DNA from: Strigamia acuminata
Taxonomy: Eukaryota > Arthropoda > Chilopoda > Geophilomorpha > Linotaeniidae
Assembly: GCA_949358305.1 (NCBI GenBank)
Contig: OX442314.1
Span: 65,729,369-65,793,368, forward strand
Reading direction: 5' to 3'
Length of the DNA: 64,000 nt
Shown here: one piece after another, positions 22,501 through 35,503 of the stretch
Layout of the letters: every line of letters starts with the position of its first letter
Position numbering within the stretch: the first letter of the stretch is position 1
Position numbers and translations under genes: made by a program
Notes under the pieces: generated by a model
Database searches by the model: none
The model's input: only the letters and a program-made list of their open reading frames with translations
Told to the model about the DNA's origin: nothing

Positions 22501-25500
22501 TCTCCCAAATCATTGGTTGGATGTTTCTAAAACTTACATTGGAGCCTTCTACTAAGGTTTAAACACTATTTCTGAACATTCAGAGACATTGGTCTTGTGG
22601 TGTTTGTGCTAAGTCAACTGTGATTAGATCAAAAGTCTATTCTCCCAAATCATTGGTTGGATGTCTCTAAAACTTACATTGGAGCCTTCTACTAAGGTTT
22701 AAACACTATTTCTGAACATTCAGAGACATTGGTCTTGTGGTGTTTGTGCTAAGTCAACTGTGATGAGATCAAAAGTCTATTCTCCCAAATCATTGGTTGG
22801 ATGTTTCTAAAACTTACATTGGAGCCTTCTACTAAGGTTTAAACACTATTTCTGAACATTCAGAGACATTGGTCTTGTGGTGTTTGTGCTAAGTCAACTG
22901 TGATGAGATCAAAAGTCTATTCTCCTAAATCAATGGTTGAATGTTTCTAAAACTTACATTGGAGCCTTCTACTAAGGTTTAAACACTATTTCTGAACATT
23001 CAGAGACATTGGACTTGTGGTGTTTGTGCTAAGTCAACTGTGATGAGATCAAAAGTCTATTCTCCCAAATCATTGGTTGGATGTTTCTAAAACTTACATT
23101 GGAGCCTTCTACTAAGGTTTAAACACTATTTCTGAACATTCAGAGACATTGGTCTTGTGGTGTTTGTGCTAAGTCAACTGTGATGAGATCAAAAGTCTAT
23201 TCTCCTAAATCAATGGTTGAATGTTTCTAAAACTTACATTGGAGCCTTCTACTAAGGTTTAAACACTATTTCTGAACATTCAGAGACATTGGACTTGTGG
23301 TGTTTGTGCTAAGTCAACTGTGATGAGATCAAAAGTCTATTCTCCCAAATCATTGGTTGGATGTTTCTAAAACTTACATTGGAGCCTTCTACTAAGGTTT
23401 AAACACTATTTCTGAACATTCAGAGACATTGGACTTGTGGTGTTTGTGCTAAGTCAACTGTGATGAGATCAAAAGTCTATTCTCCCAAATCATTGGTTGG
23501 ATGTTTCTAAAACTTACATTGGAGCCTTCTACTAAGGTTTAAACACTATTTCTGAACATTCAGAGACATTGGTGTTTGTGCTAAGTCAACTGTGATGAGA
23601 TCAAAAGTCTATTCTCCCAAATCATTGGTTGGATGTTTCTAAAACTTACATTGGAGCCTTCTACTAAGGTTTAAACACTATTTCTGAACATTCAGAGACA
23701 TTGGACTTGTGGTGTTTGTGCTAAGTCAACTGTGATGAGATCAAAAGTCTATTCTCCCAAATCATTGGTTGGATGTTTCTAAAACTTACATTGGAGCCTT
23801 CTACTAAGGTTTAAACACTATTTCTGAAAATTCAGAGACATTGGTCTTGTGGTGTTTGTGCTAAGTCAACTGCGATGTGAAATGAACTCAAAATTTTTTT
23901 TTTAAAATTTATTGCTTGGGTGTTGCTAAAACTTATATTGAAGGCTTCTACTAAGGTTTAAACACTATTTCTGAACATTCAGAGACATTGGACTTGTGGT
24001 GTTTGTGCTAAGTCAACTGTGATGAGATCAAAAGTCTATTCTCCCAAATCATTGGTTGGATGTTTCTAAAACTTACATTGGAGCCTTCTACTAAGGTTTA
24101 AACACTATTTCTGAACATTCAGAGACATTGGTCTTGTGGTGTTTGTGCTAAGTCAACTGTGATGAGATCAAAAGTCTATTCTCCTAAATCAATGGTTGAA
24201 TGTTTCTAAAACTTACATTGGAGCCTTCTACTAAGGTTTAAACACTATTTCTGAACATTCAGAGACATTGGACTTGTGGTGTTTCTGCTAAGTCAACTGT
24301 GATGAGATCAAAAGTCTATTCTCCCAAATCATTGGTTGGATGTTTCTAAAACTTACATTGGAGCCTTCTACTAAGGTTTAAACACTATTTCTGAACATTC
24401 AGAGACATTGGTCTTGTGGTGTTTGTGCTAAGTCAACTGTGATGAGATCAAAAGTCTATTCTCCCAAATCATTGGTTGGATGTTTCTAAAACTTACATTG
24501 GAGCCTTCTACTAAGGTTTAAACACTATTTCTGAACATTCAGAGACATTGGTCTTGTGGTGTTTGTGCTAAGTCAACTGTGATTAGATCAAAAGTCTATT
24601 CTTCCAAATCATTGGTTGGATGTCTCTAAAACTTACATTGGAGCCTTCTACTAAGGTTTAAACACTATTTCTGAACATTCAGAGACATTGGTCTTGTGGT
24701 GTTTGTGCTAAGTCAACTGTGATGAGATCAAAAGTCTATTCTCCCAAATCATTGGTTGGATGTTTCTAAAACTTACATTGGAGCCTTCTACTAAGGTTTA
24801 AACACTATTTCTGAACATTCAGAGACATTGGACTTGTGGTGTTTGTGCTAAGTCAACTGTGATGAGATCAAAAGTCTATTCTCCCAAATCATTGGTTGGA
24901 TGTTTCTAAAACTTACATTGGAGCCTTCTACTAAGGTTTAAACACTATTTCTGAACATTCAGAGACATTGGACTTGTGGTGTTTGTGCTAAGTCAACTGT
25001 GATGAGATCAAAAGTCTATTCTCCCAAATCATTGGTTGGATGTTTCTAAAACTTACATTGGAGCCTTCTACTAAGGTTTAAACACTATTTCTGAACATTC
25101 AGAGACATTGGTCTTGTGGTGTTTGTGCTAAGTCAACTGTGATGAGATCAAAAGTCTATTCTCCTAAATCAATGGTTGAATGTTTCTAAAACTTACATTG
25201 GAGCCTTCTACTAAGGTTTAAACACTATTTCTGAACATTCAGAGACATTGGACTTGTGGTGTTTGTGCTAAGTCAACTGTGATGAGATCAAAAGTCTATT
25301 CTCCCAAATCATTGGTTGGATGTTTCTAAAACTTACATTGGAGCCTTCTACTAAGGTTTAAACACTATTTCTGAACATTCAGAGACATTGGACTTGTGGT
25401 GTTTGTGCTAAGTCAACTGTGATGAGATCAAAAGTCTATTCTCCCAAATCATTGGTTGGATGTTTCTAAAACTTACATTGGAGCCTTCTACTAAGGTTTA

Positions 25501-28500
25501 AACACTATTTCTGAACATTCAGAGACATTGGTCTTGTGGTGTTTGTGCTAAGTCAACTGCGATGTGAAATGAACTCAAAATTTTTTTTTCAAAATTTATT
25601 GCTTGGGTGTTGCTAAAACTTATATTGAAGGCTTCTACTAAGGTTTAAACACTATTTCTGAACATTCAGAGACATTGGACTTGTGGTGTTTGTGCTAAGT
25701 CAACTGTGATGAGATCAAAAGTCTATTCTCCCAAATCATTGGTTGGATGTTTCTAAAACTTACATTGGAGCCTTCTACTAAGGTTTAAACACTATTTCTG
25801 AACATTCAGAGACATTGGTCTTGTGGTGTTTGTGCTAAGTCAACTGTGATGAGATCAAAAGTCTATTCTCCTAAATCAATGGTTGAATGTTTCTAAAACT
25901 TACATTGGAGCCTTCTACTAAGGTTTAAACACTATTTCTGAACATTCAGAGACATTGGACTTGTGGTGTTTCTGCTAAGTCAACTGTGATGAGATCAAAA
26001 GTCTATTCTCCCAAATCATTGGTTGGATGTTTCTAAAACTTACATTGGAGCCTTCTACTAAGGTTTAAACACTAATTCTGAACATTCAGAGACATTGGTC
26101 TTGTGGTGTTTGTGCTAAGTCAACTGTGATGAGATCAAAAGTCTATTCTCCTAAATCATTGGTTGAATGTTTCTAAAACTTACATTGGAGCCTTCTACTA
26201 AGGTTTAAACACTATTTCTGAACATTCAGAGACATTGGTCTTGTGGTGTTTGTGCTAAGTCAACTGTGATTAGATCAAAAGTCTATTCTCCCAAATCATT
26301 GGTTGGATGTCTCTAAAACTTACATTGGAGCCTTCTACTAAGGTTTAAACACTATTTCTGAACATTCAGAGACATTGGTTTTGTGATGTTTGTGCTAAGT
26401 CAACTGTGATGAGATCAAAAGTCTATTCTCCTAAATCAATGGTTGAATGTTTCTAAAACTTACATTGGAGCCTTCTACTAAGGTTTAAACACTATTTCTG
26501 AACATTCAGAGACATTGGACTTGTGGTGTTTGTGCTAAGTCAACTGTGATGAGATCAAAAGTCTATTCTCCCAAATCATTGGTTGGATGTTTCTAAAACT
26601 TACATTGGAGCCTTCTACTAAGGTTTAAACACTATTTCTGAACATTCAGAGACATTGGACTTGTGGTGTTTGTGCTAAGTCAACTGTGATGAGATCAAAA
26701 GTCTATTCTCCCAAATCATTGGTTGGATGTTTCTAAAACTTACATTGGAGCCTTCTACTAAGGTTTAAACACTAATTCTGAACATTCAGAGACATTGGTC
26801 TTGTGGTGTTTGTGCTAAGTCAACTGTGATGAGATCAAAAGTCTATTCTCCTAAATCATTGGTTGAATGTTTCTAAAACTTACATTGGAGCCTTCTACTA
26901 AGGTTTAAACACTATTTCTGAACATTCAGAGACATTGGACTTGTGGTGTTTGTGCTAAGTCAACTGTGATGAGATCAAAAGTCTATTCTCCCAAATCATT
27001 GGTTGGATGTTTCTAAAACTTACATTGGAGCCTTCTACTAAGGTTTAAACACTATTTCTGAACATTCAGAGACATTGGTGTTTGTGCTAAGTCAACTGTG
27101 ATGAGATCAAAAGTCTATTCTCCCAAATCATTGGTTGGATGTTTCTAAAACTTACATTGGAGCCTTCTACTAAGGTTTAAACACTATTTCTGAACATTCA
27201 GAGACATTGGACTTGTGGTGTTTGTGCTAAGTCAACTGTGATGAGATCAAAAGTCTATTCTCCCAAATCATTGGTTGGATGTTTCTAAAACTTACATTGG
27301 AGCCTTCTACTAAGGTTTAAACACTATTTCTGAAAATTCAGAGACATTGGTCTTGTGGTGTTTGTGCTAAGTCAACTGCGATGTGAAATGAACTCAAAAT
27401 TTTTTTTTTAAAATTTATTGCTTGGGTGTTGCTAAAACTTATATTGAAGGCTTCTACTAAGGTTTAAACACTATTTCTGAACATTCAGAGACATTGGACT
27501 TGTGGTGTTTGTGCTAAGTCAACTGTGATGAGATCAAAAGTCTATTCTCCCAAATCATTGGTTGGATGTTTCTAAAACTTACATTGGAGCCTTCTACTAA
27601 GGTTTAAACACTATTTCTGAACATTCAGAGACATTGGTCTTGTGGTGTTTGTGCTAAGTCAACTGTGATGAGATCAAAAGTCTATTCTCCTAAATCAATG
27701 GTTGAATGTTTCTAAAACTTACATTGGAGCCTTCTACTAAGGTTTAAACACTATTTCTGAACATTCAGAGACATTGGACTTGTGGTGTTTCTGCTAAGTC
27801 AACTGTGATGAGATCAAAAGTCTATTCTCCCAAATCATTGGTTGGATGTTTCTAAAACTTACATTGGAGCCTTCTACTAAGGTTTAAACACTATTTCTGA
27901 ACATTCAGAGACATTGGTCTTGTGGTGTTTGTGCTAAGTCAACTGTGATGAGATCAAAAGTCTATTCTCCCAAATCATTGGTTGGATGTTTCTAAAACTT
28001 ACATTGGAGCCTTCTACTAAGGTTTAAACACTATTTCTGAACATTCAGAGACATTGGTCTTGTGGTGTTTGTGCTAAGTCAACTGTGATTAGATCAAAAG
28101 TCTATTCTCCCAAATCATTGGTTGGATGTTTCTAAAACTTACATTGGAGCCTTCTACTAAGGTTTAAACACTATTTCTGAACATTCAGAGACATTGGACT
28201 TGTGGTGTTTGTGCTAAGTCAACTGTGATGAGATCAAAAGTCTATTCTCCCAAATCATTGGTTGGATGTTTCTAAAACTTACATTGGAGCCTTCTACTAA
28301 GGTTTAAACACTATTTCTGAACATTCAGAGACATTGGACTTGTGGTGTTTGTGCTAAGTCAACTGTGATGAGATCAAAAGTCTATTCTCCCAAATCATTG
28401 GTTGGATGTTTCTAAAACTTACATTGGAGCCTTCTACTAAGGTTTAAACACTATTTCTGAACATTCAGAGACATTGGTCTTGTGGTGTTTGTGCTAAGTC

Positions 28501-31500
28501 AACTGTGATGAGATCAAAAGTCTATTCTCCTAAATCAATGGTTGAATGTTTCTAAAACTTACATTGGAGCCTTCTACTAAGGTTTAAACACTATTTCTGA
28601 ACATTCAGAGACATTGGACTTGTGGTGTTTGTGCTAAGTCAACTGTGATGAGATCAAAAGTCTATTCTCCCAAATCATTGGTTGGATGTTTCTAAAACTT
28701 ACATTGGAGCCTTCTACTAAGGTTTAAACACTATTTCTGAACATTCAGAGACATTGGACTTGTGGTGTTTGTGCTAAGTCAACTGTGATGAGATCAAAAG
28801 TCTATTCTCCCAAATCATTGGTTGGATGTTTCTAAAACTTACATTAGAGCCTTCTACTAAGGTTTAAACACTATTTCTGAACATTCAGAGACATTGGTGT
28901 TTGTGCTAAGTCAACTGTGATGAGATCAAAAGTCTATTCTCCCAAATCATTGGTTGGATGTTTCTAAAACTTACATTGGAGCCTTCTACTAAGGTTTAAA
29001 CACTATTTCTGAACATTCAGAGACATTGGACTTGTGGTGTTTGTGCTAAGTCAACTGTGATGAGATCAAAAGTCTATTCTCCCAAATCATTGGTTGGATG
29101 TTTCTAAAACTTACATTGGAGCCTTCTACTAAGGTTTAAACACTATTTCTGAACATTCAGAGACATTGGACTTGTGGTGTTTGTGCTAAGTCAACTGTGA
29201 TGAGATCAAAAGTCTATTCTCCCAAATCATTGGTTGGATGTTTCTAAAACTTACATTGGAGCCTTCTACTAAGGTTTAAACACTATTTCTGAACATTCAG
29301 AGACATTGGTGTTTGTGCTAAGTCAACTGTGATGAGATCAAAAGTCTATTCTCCCAAATCATTGGTTGGATGTTTCTAAAACTTACATTGGAGCCTTCTA
29401 CTAAGGTTTAAACACTATTTCTGAACATTCAGAGACATTGGACTTGTGGTGTTTGTGCTAAGTCAACTGTGATGAGATCAAAAGTCTATTCTCCCAAATC
29501 ATTGGTTGGATGTTTCTAAAACTTACATTGGAGCCTTCTACTAAGGTTTAAACACTATTTCTGAAAATTCAGAGACATTGGTCTTGTGGTGTTTGTGCTA
29601 AGTCAACTGCGATGTGAAATGAACTCAAAATTTTTTTTTTAAAATTTATTGCTTGGGTGTTGCTAAAACTTATATTGAAGGCTTCTACTAAGGTTTAAAC
29701 ACTATTTCTGAACATTCAGAGACATTGGACTTGTGGTGTTTGTGCTAAGTCAACTGTGATGAGATCAAAAGTCTATTCTCCCAAATCATTGGTTGGATGT
29801 TTCTAAAACTTACATTGGAGCCTTCTACTAAGGTTTAAACACTATTTCTGAACATTCAGAGACATTGGTCTTGTGGTGTTTGTGCTAAGTCAACTGTGAT
29901 GAGATCAAAAGTCTATTCTCCTAAATCAATGGTTGAATGTTTCTAAAACTTACATTGGAGCCTTCTACTAAGGTTTAAACACTATTTCTGAACATTCAGA
30001 GACATTGGACTTGTGGTGTTTCTGCTAAGTCAACTGTGATGAGATCAAAAGTCTATTCTCCCAAATCATTGGTTGGATGTTTCTAAAACTTACATTGGAG
30101 CCTTCTACTAAGGTTTAAACACTATTTCTGAACATTCAGAGACATTGGTCTTGTGGTGTTTGTGCTAAGTCAACTGTGATGAGATCAAAAGTCTATTCTC
30201 CCAAATCATTGGTTGGATGTTTCTAAAACTTACATTGGAGCCTTCTACTAAGGTTTAAACACTATTTCTGAACATTCAGAGACATTGGTCTTGTGGTGTT
30301 TGTGCTAAGTCAACTGTGATTAGATCAAAAGTCTATTCTTCCAAATCATTGGTTGGATGTCTCTAAAACTTACATTGGAGCCTTCTACTAAGGTTTAAAC
30401 ACTATTTCTGAACATTCAGAGACATTGGTCTTGTGGTGTTTGTGCTAAGTCAACTGTGATGAGATCAAAAGTCTATTCTCCCAAATCATTGGTTGGATGT
30501 TTCTAAAACTTACATTGGAGCCTTCTACTAAGGTTTAAACACTATTTCTGAACATTCAGAGACATTGGACTTGTGGTGTTTGTGCTAAGTCAACTGTGAT
30601 GAGATCAAAAGTCTATTCTCCCAAATCATTGGTTGGATGTTTCTAAAACTTACATTGGAGCCTTCTACTAAGGTTTAAACACTATTTCTGAACATTCAGA
30701 GACATTGGACTTGTGGTGTTTGTGCTAAGTCAACTGTGATGAGATCAAAAGTCTATTCTCCCAAATCATTGGTTGGATGTTTCTAAAACTTACATTGGAG
30801 CCTTCTACTAAGGTTTAAACACTATTTCTGAACATTCAGAGACATTGGTCTTGTGGTGTTTGTGCTAAGTCAACTGTGATGAGATCAAAAGTCTATTCTC
30901 CTAAATCAATGGTTGAATGTTTCTAAAACTTACATTGGAGCCTTCTACTAAGGTTTAAACACTATTTCTGAACATTCAGAGACATTGGACTTGTGGTGTT
31001 TGTGCTAAGTCAACTGTGATGAGATCAAAAGTCTATTCTCCCAAATCATTGGTTGGATGTTTCTAAAACTTACATTGGAGCCTTCTACTAAGGTTTAAAC
31101 ACTATTTCTGAACATTCAGAGACATTGGACTTGTGGTGTTTGTGCTAAGTCAACTGTGATGAGATCAAAAGTCTATTCTCCCAAATCATTGGTTGGATGT
31201 TTCTAAAACTTACATTGGAGCCTTCTACTAAGGTTTAAACACTATTTCTGAACATTCAGAGACATTGGTCTTGTGGTGTTTGTGCTAAGTCAACTGCGAT
31301 GTGAAATGAACTCAAAATTTTTTTTTCAAAATTTATTGCTTGGGTGTTGCTAAAACTTATATTGAAGGCTTCTACTAAGGTTTAAACACTATTTCTGAAC
31401 ATTCAGAGACATTGGACTTGTGGTGTTTGTGCTAAGTCAACTGTGATGAGATCAAAAGTCTATTCTCCCAAATCATTGGTTGGATGTTTCTAAAACTTAC

Positions 31501-32289
31501 ATTGGAGCCTTCTACTAAGGTTTAAACACTATTTCTGAACATTCAGAGACATTGGTCTTGTGGTGTTTGTGCTAAGTCAACTGTGATGAGATCAAAAGTC
31601 TATTCTCCTAAATCAATGGTTGAATGTTTCTAAAACTTACATTGGAGCCTTCTACTAAGGTTTAAACACTATTTCTGAACATTCAGAGACATTGGACTTG
31701 TGGTGTTTCTGCTAAGTCAACTGTGATGAGATCAAAAGTCTATTCTCCCAAATCATTGGTTGGATGTTTCTAAAACTTACATTGGAGCCTTCTACTAAGG
31801 TTTAAACACTAATTCTGAACATTCAGAGACATTGGTCTTGTGGTGTTTGTGCTAAGTCAACTGTGATGAGATCAAAAGTCTATTCTCCTAAATCATTGGT
31901 TGAATGTTTCTAAAACTTACATTGGAGCCTTCTACTAAGGTTTAAACACTATTTCTGAACATTCAGAGACATTGGTCTTGTGGTGTTTGTGCTAAGTCAA
32001 CTGTGATTAGATCAAAAGTCTATTCTCCCAAATCATTGGTTGGATGTCTCTAAAACTTACATTGGAGCCTTCTACTAAGGTTTAAACACTATTTCTGAAC
32101 ATTCAGAGACATTGGTTTTGTGATGTTTGTGCTAAGTCAACTGTGATGAGATCAAAAGTCTATTCTCCTAAATCAATGGTTGAATGTTTCTAAAACTTAC
32201 ATTGGAGCCTTCTACTAAGGTTTAAACACTATTTCTGAACATTCAGAGACATTGGACTTGTGGTGTTTGTGCTAAGTCAACTGTGATGA
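16582..32289. repeat. 140-bp satellite array, segment 2 (15.7 kb, higher-order repeats)
   Basis: About 112 tandem monomers, mostly 140 bp, with 132-bp deletion variants and five divergent 147-bp monomers whose GCGATGTG marker lies at 23872, 25559, 27378, 29609 and 31296. Marker variants recur at multiples of the monomer: TGATTAG at 19404 and 20944 (1540 bp, 11 monomers) and the divergent unit at 1687 bp (12 units). A larger block repeats with a period of exactly 5737 bp (23872 to 29609 and 25559 to 31296). No coding region is seen. A long uniform array of this kind is typical of heterochromatin, pericentromere or centromere. Confidence 0.98.
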
Positions 32290-33863
32290 TGTTGCGAGCA
32301 AGAACGCAACAAAAAGATCTGGAGATTTCACGTTGTTTATCTTCTGAAAGAGAGAAAAGGCTTTTTAATTTTGTTGTCAAGTTTGAATAGATTTGCAACT
32401 CTTATCTGACATGTCCAGTTGGTTTGCTGCCTTGTTGTCACGATCCTGGAAGTTCAAGGGGGTTGTCACTTCGCTTGCCACACCTGGAATGTTTGGAAGT
32501 TGTGTTTTTAGTCTTTTGGCATTGTTTTATGTGTCTTTTTCACTTGTTTGTGTTATTTCTAGTATTTATAAGTTTTCTCCTGTTTCCAGTTCACTTGTGA
32601 GAGAGATAGGCGTGCATCGGCAAGATGGCCGCCATAGCATAAGTGAGCTGGGAAACAGGAGAACTTGAAATAAGCACAATTGCAGTTTTAGTGCTTGTTT
32701 CACTGGTAATTTAATTTATACTAACTTGTATTGGTGTTTAAGGTAGTCCACAGGTGTCTTGGGTCGCTGGATGGACGTTGGACATCGTTTGTGAGCGTTT
32801 GCGAGCGTCGGGCGTGAGCGCACGCCTTGCGACGCCTCTCGTGGTCGTATGGGTCCTGCAAATGAGTTGAATCGGTCGGGTTTCAATGTCCAAGCACTGG
32901 GAAAGTTGTACTGACCGTTCTAGGACGCAGATCCATCGTTGAGAAGGCCTGTGAGTCGCCCGCGACCTTGTCTGGCTCCATTCACGTCATTTTAGCAGTT
33001 GCATGGTCGCCATCTTAGATTTGGTGCTGCACTGGTGCCCTGTCATTGTTTCTTTTGGGGTTTTAATGGAACCTGGACATAGGGAATATTTACTAGTTAT
33101 TGTTTGTATAAATTACCAATATTAAGAGTTATTAATCTAAGCTTTTACCTTTGTTATTGCATGGTTGTTAAGGGGTTAAAACTGTGACACGTTGTGCCCT
33201 CTTTTGGTGGTGATTGGTTTTGGGTTCAGCATTGTGTTTTTGAGTGTAGATAATGTTAGTTTTAGCCTTTGATTTGTCTGTTAATTTTAAGTGAAGTGCT
33301 GTTTGCACAGATCATACTGTTATCAAGGTGTTAGGTTAAGTTTTGTCTTTATTTATGTTAAGTTTGACATCTGTTGTAGATATACGGAAACCTTGTTGGC
33401 ACTATTGTTATTATTCAAATCTGTATTGTTTGGTCACTGACATTTATTGTAATCAGGTGACCAGTTGTTGAGAGTAGGTTGCTAAAGAAGCAACAGTTGT
33501 TATCAGTTGTTAAGTATTAAAACCAGTTGTTATTTTTCCTCCTTCTTTGGATAATTTATTCCTGGGTTTCTTTTACTTCAACATTCATGATGACTTGTGA
33601 GTAGAGAGCTTTGCCTGCTCTCCTCCTCCCTGGGAGCACGGAATTTCTACCCAGCAGCTAAAGAGGTTTTGCCAATCACTTCATCTAAATGCAGTCAGGC
33701 CTAGTTTCATGCAGTCAGGCCTAACCCTTCTTCAAGTTAGGCTTATGCTCAGAGAGAGGATTTCAACTTGTCTCTTCAACCACTATACAGTCTCGGGCGG
33801 TTTCCAGAGTTTGGTGACCAATTCGCCAGTTTTTTCCTGTGAGATCCAAGGTTGTTTGCTACA
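32290..33863 (+). repeat. 5' LTR of element B (1574 bp)
   Basis: Begins TGTTGCGAGC and ends TTTGCTACA. TATA-like TTTATAAG lies at about 32565-32572. Immediately downstream is a long imperfect hairpin (32570-32667) whose loop contains AAGATGGCCGCCAT (32622-32635), a YY1/Pho-like dyad. A second such motif, TCGCCATCTT, is at 33007-33016. No AATAAA is present where element E has one; ATTAAA near 33517 is a possible substitute. A 91-codon ORF inside this LTR appears to be fortuitous. Confidence 0.95.
32570..32667 (+). promoter_or_regulatory. Covarying LTR hairpin with YY1-like loop (B family)
   Basis: The left arm (from AAGTTTTCTCC to CACTTGTG) and right arm (from CATAAGTG to GGAGAACTT) pair over about 25 bp. 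Equivalent hairpins are at 2667-2764, 46383-46480, 59026-59123, and in element C at about 50135-50232 and 57695-57792. In C several pairs are changed on both sides, for example CACTTGTG/CATAAGTG becomes CACTTGCG/CGCAAGTG, so pairing is kept. It lies just downstream of a TATA-like sequence and so probably near the start of the transcript. Confidence 0.6.
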
Positions 33864-34525
33864 GGGAGCTGTTTTTTGGTACCGTGATTCCAGGATTTCA
33901 TGCGCGTGTGTACAGCGCGCATGAAAAAGAGGTCATTCGGACGTTCAGCAAGTGATTCAAGTGGTTTGGTGCGTGCCAGTTGGTTTGTTTGTACGGCTGG
34001 TTCCGTGAGCGACCGGCATCAAGTGCGCACGCCAGAGAGTCACGTGAGAGCGGACATTGACGTCCTGAGTCTGCCAAGTCAAACACAACGCAATGTGCAA
34101 GTTGAACAGCTACAGCCTGAAAGAAGAAGAACAGTTTTAGTTTTTAAAGTGTTTTTTGGTGGGCTGTTTTTTGGGTTTTTTTTATGTGTCCCTTCTGGGG
34201 GGAGGGGAAGTGTGCATTTTCGTGTTTAAGTTAAAGTTTAAGTTTTTCTCCACTATAACTGCTTAGGCAGGGGAGATTTAGATAGCCTAGTAGTTAAAAG
34301 AGTCTGCTTGACAGCTTAGAGTTTTTGGGTGTTGCACCACTCAAATCCTTAGGAATTTAGAGAGTTTAGCAGTTAACAGGAATTAGTCTACTATAGGAAT
34401 TAGAGACTGGGTGTTGCGCCACTCAGATCTTTAGTAGCATAGAGTTTACAGTGAGTCTGTCTGTATATCATTCGGTTCACTAGCGGTTTAGTTGAGCAGT
34501 TAGTGTGTTTGGTCATTGTTTGTCC
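33864..34525 (+). other. Leader of element B, 5' part
   Basis: 662 bp of leader before the nested element; the remaining 82 bp lie after it at 40691-40772. It holds the PBS-like TGGTACCGTGA at 33877, a short upstream ORF (33900-34229, 109 codons, no recognisable domain), and a hairpin with CTGC/GCAG arms between TCTCC (34247-34251) and GGGGAGA (34270-34276). Two copies of a GGGTGTTGC(A/G)CCACTCA motif lie 82 bp apart (34327 and 34409). No other coding signal is seen. Confidence 0.8.
33877..33894 (+). other. Candidate primer-binding site of element B
   Basis: TGGTACCGTGATTCC starts 13 nt after the LTR end. It is conserved at the same position in C and D, and in the TK element at a shorter distance. 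The matching tRNA was not identified. Confidence 0.45.
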
Positions 34526-35481
34526 TGTTTCGAGCAACAGAAAGGAGGAAAGAGAGACCACAACTGCTCGTCAATTTGATAGTAGTTTGATTTTATGTGT
34601 TCGAAAATGTAAAGAAGAGTTACTAATTTCGGTCTTATAATTGTATTATTTATTTAGCAAATATCTAATCTTTTTCTGTTGTAATAGGAATTTTACATGT
34701 CTTTTTTGTGTGCCAATTTTCAGTAAAGACAATGTTTGTTAGGTATTTTATCTCTTAGAATGACAAGGTCAAGGTTTAGGAATTTTTAGTCTTGTTTTCC
34801 AATGTTTTCATGCTATGTTTACCTATTTCTAAGTCTTGTCCTGTTCCCAGTTCAGTTGTGAAGGCGGAATGACGGGTTTGAAGCATCTGAGTTGCTTTAA
34901 AGGTGCATTGGAAAAGAAGGAATTGTTAATTTTGTAATGGATTGCAATTAATGCATTTTTACAGTGTATTTGACTTGCTTTAGATGCGTTATTTGCATAT
35001 TTAGTTAAGTTTATTCCTATTCTATTTGTTATAATTCTTTCCAATGATTTCTGTTAATTTTAGTTGATTTTATCTCTATTATGAGGCACAATGCAAGCTT
35101 TAACTTATGTTATTTATGAATTTAGTCACTAGGTGCCTCATGAATTTGTTGTTGCTATAGAATTGTTGTTGTTATGAAGTTGTTACACTCTTGTTATGAA
35201 GAATTAGATGTAGTTAAGTTGAATTTGCCTCCATGTTAATGTTTTGAAATGATTAAAAGCATTATCTGGATTTTTCTACACAAAGGTTTATTTTATTCAA
35301 CATCCAACATGTGTGAGTAGGGAAATTTAACCCCAAACTCCCTGGAGCAGCTCCCCACAAGATCCAGTGCAGAAACTCAAGTCAACTCATTTCTCCTCTC
35401 AGTATAGGCCTATGGGAAATTTGCCAAGAATTCCCCATCGCGTTACAACTCGTCGCATCACGGCAGTGGCGAGTTGCAACA
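34526..35481 (+). repeat. 5' LTR of the TK element (956 bp)
   Basis: Begins TGTTTCGAGCAACAG and ends GAGTTGCAACA; not similar to the LTRs of A or B. A perfect 9-bp inverted repeat ATGAGGCAC (35081-35089) with GTGCCTCAT (35133-35141) could form a stem. ATTAAA near 35254 is a weak polyadenylation candidate. No clear TATA box was identified. Confidence 0.95.
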
Positions 35482-35485
35482 TTTT

Positions 35486-35503
35486 TGGTACCGTGACCCA
35501 AGG
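35486..35503 (+). other. Candidate primer-binding site of the TK element
   Basis: TGGTACCGTGACCC begins 4 nt after the 5' LTR. The first 11 nt are the same as in B, C and D, suggesting that the same tRNA primes them and that their reverse transcription machineries could be shared. The tRNA was not identified. Confidence 0.5.

Noticed and set aside
16582-32289. Regular repeat array resembling a CRISPR or tandem gene array
   Set aside because: The 140-bp units are repeated whole with no unique spacers and no associated genes; the array is a satellite. No ORF runs through the monomers.
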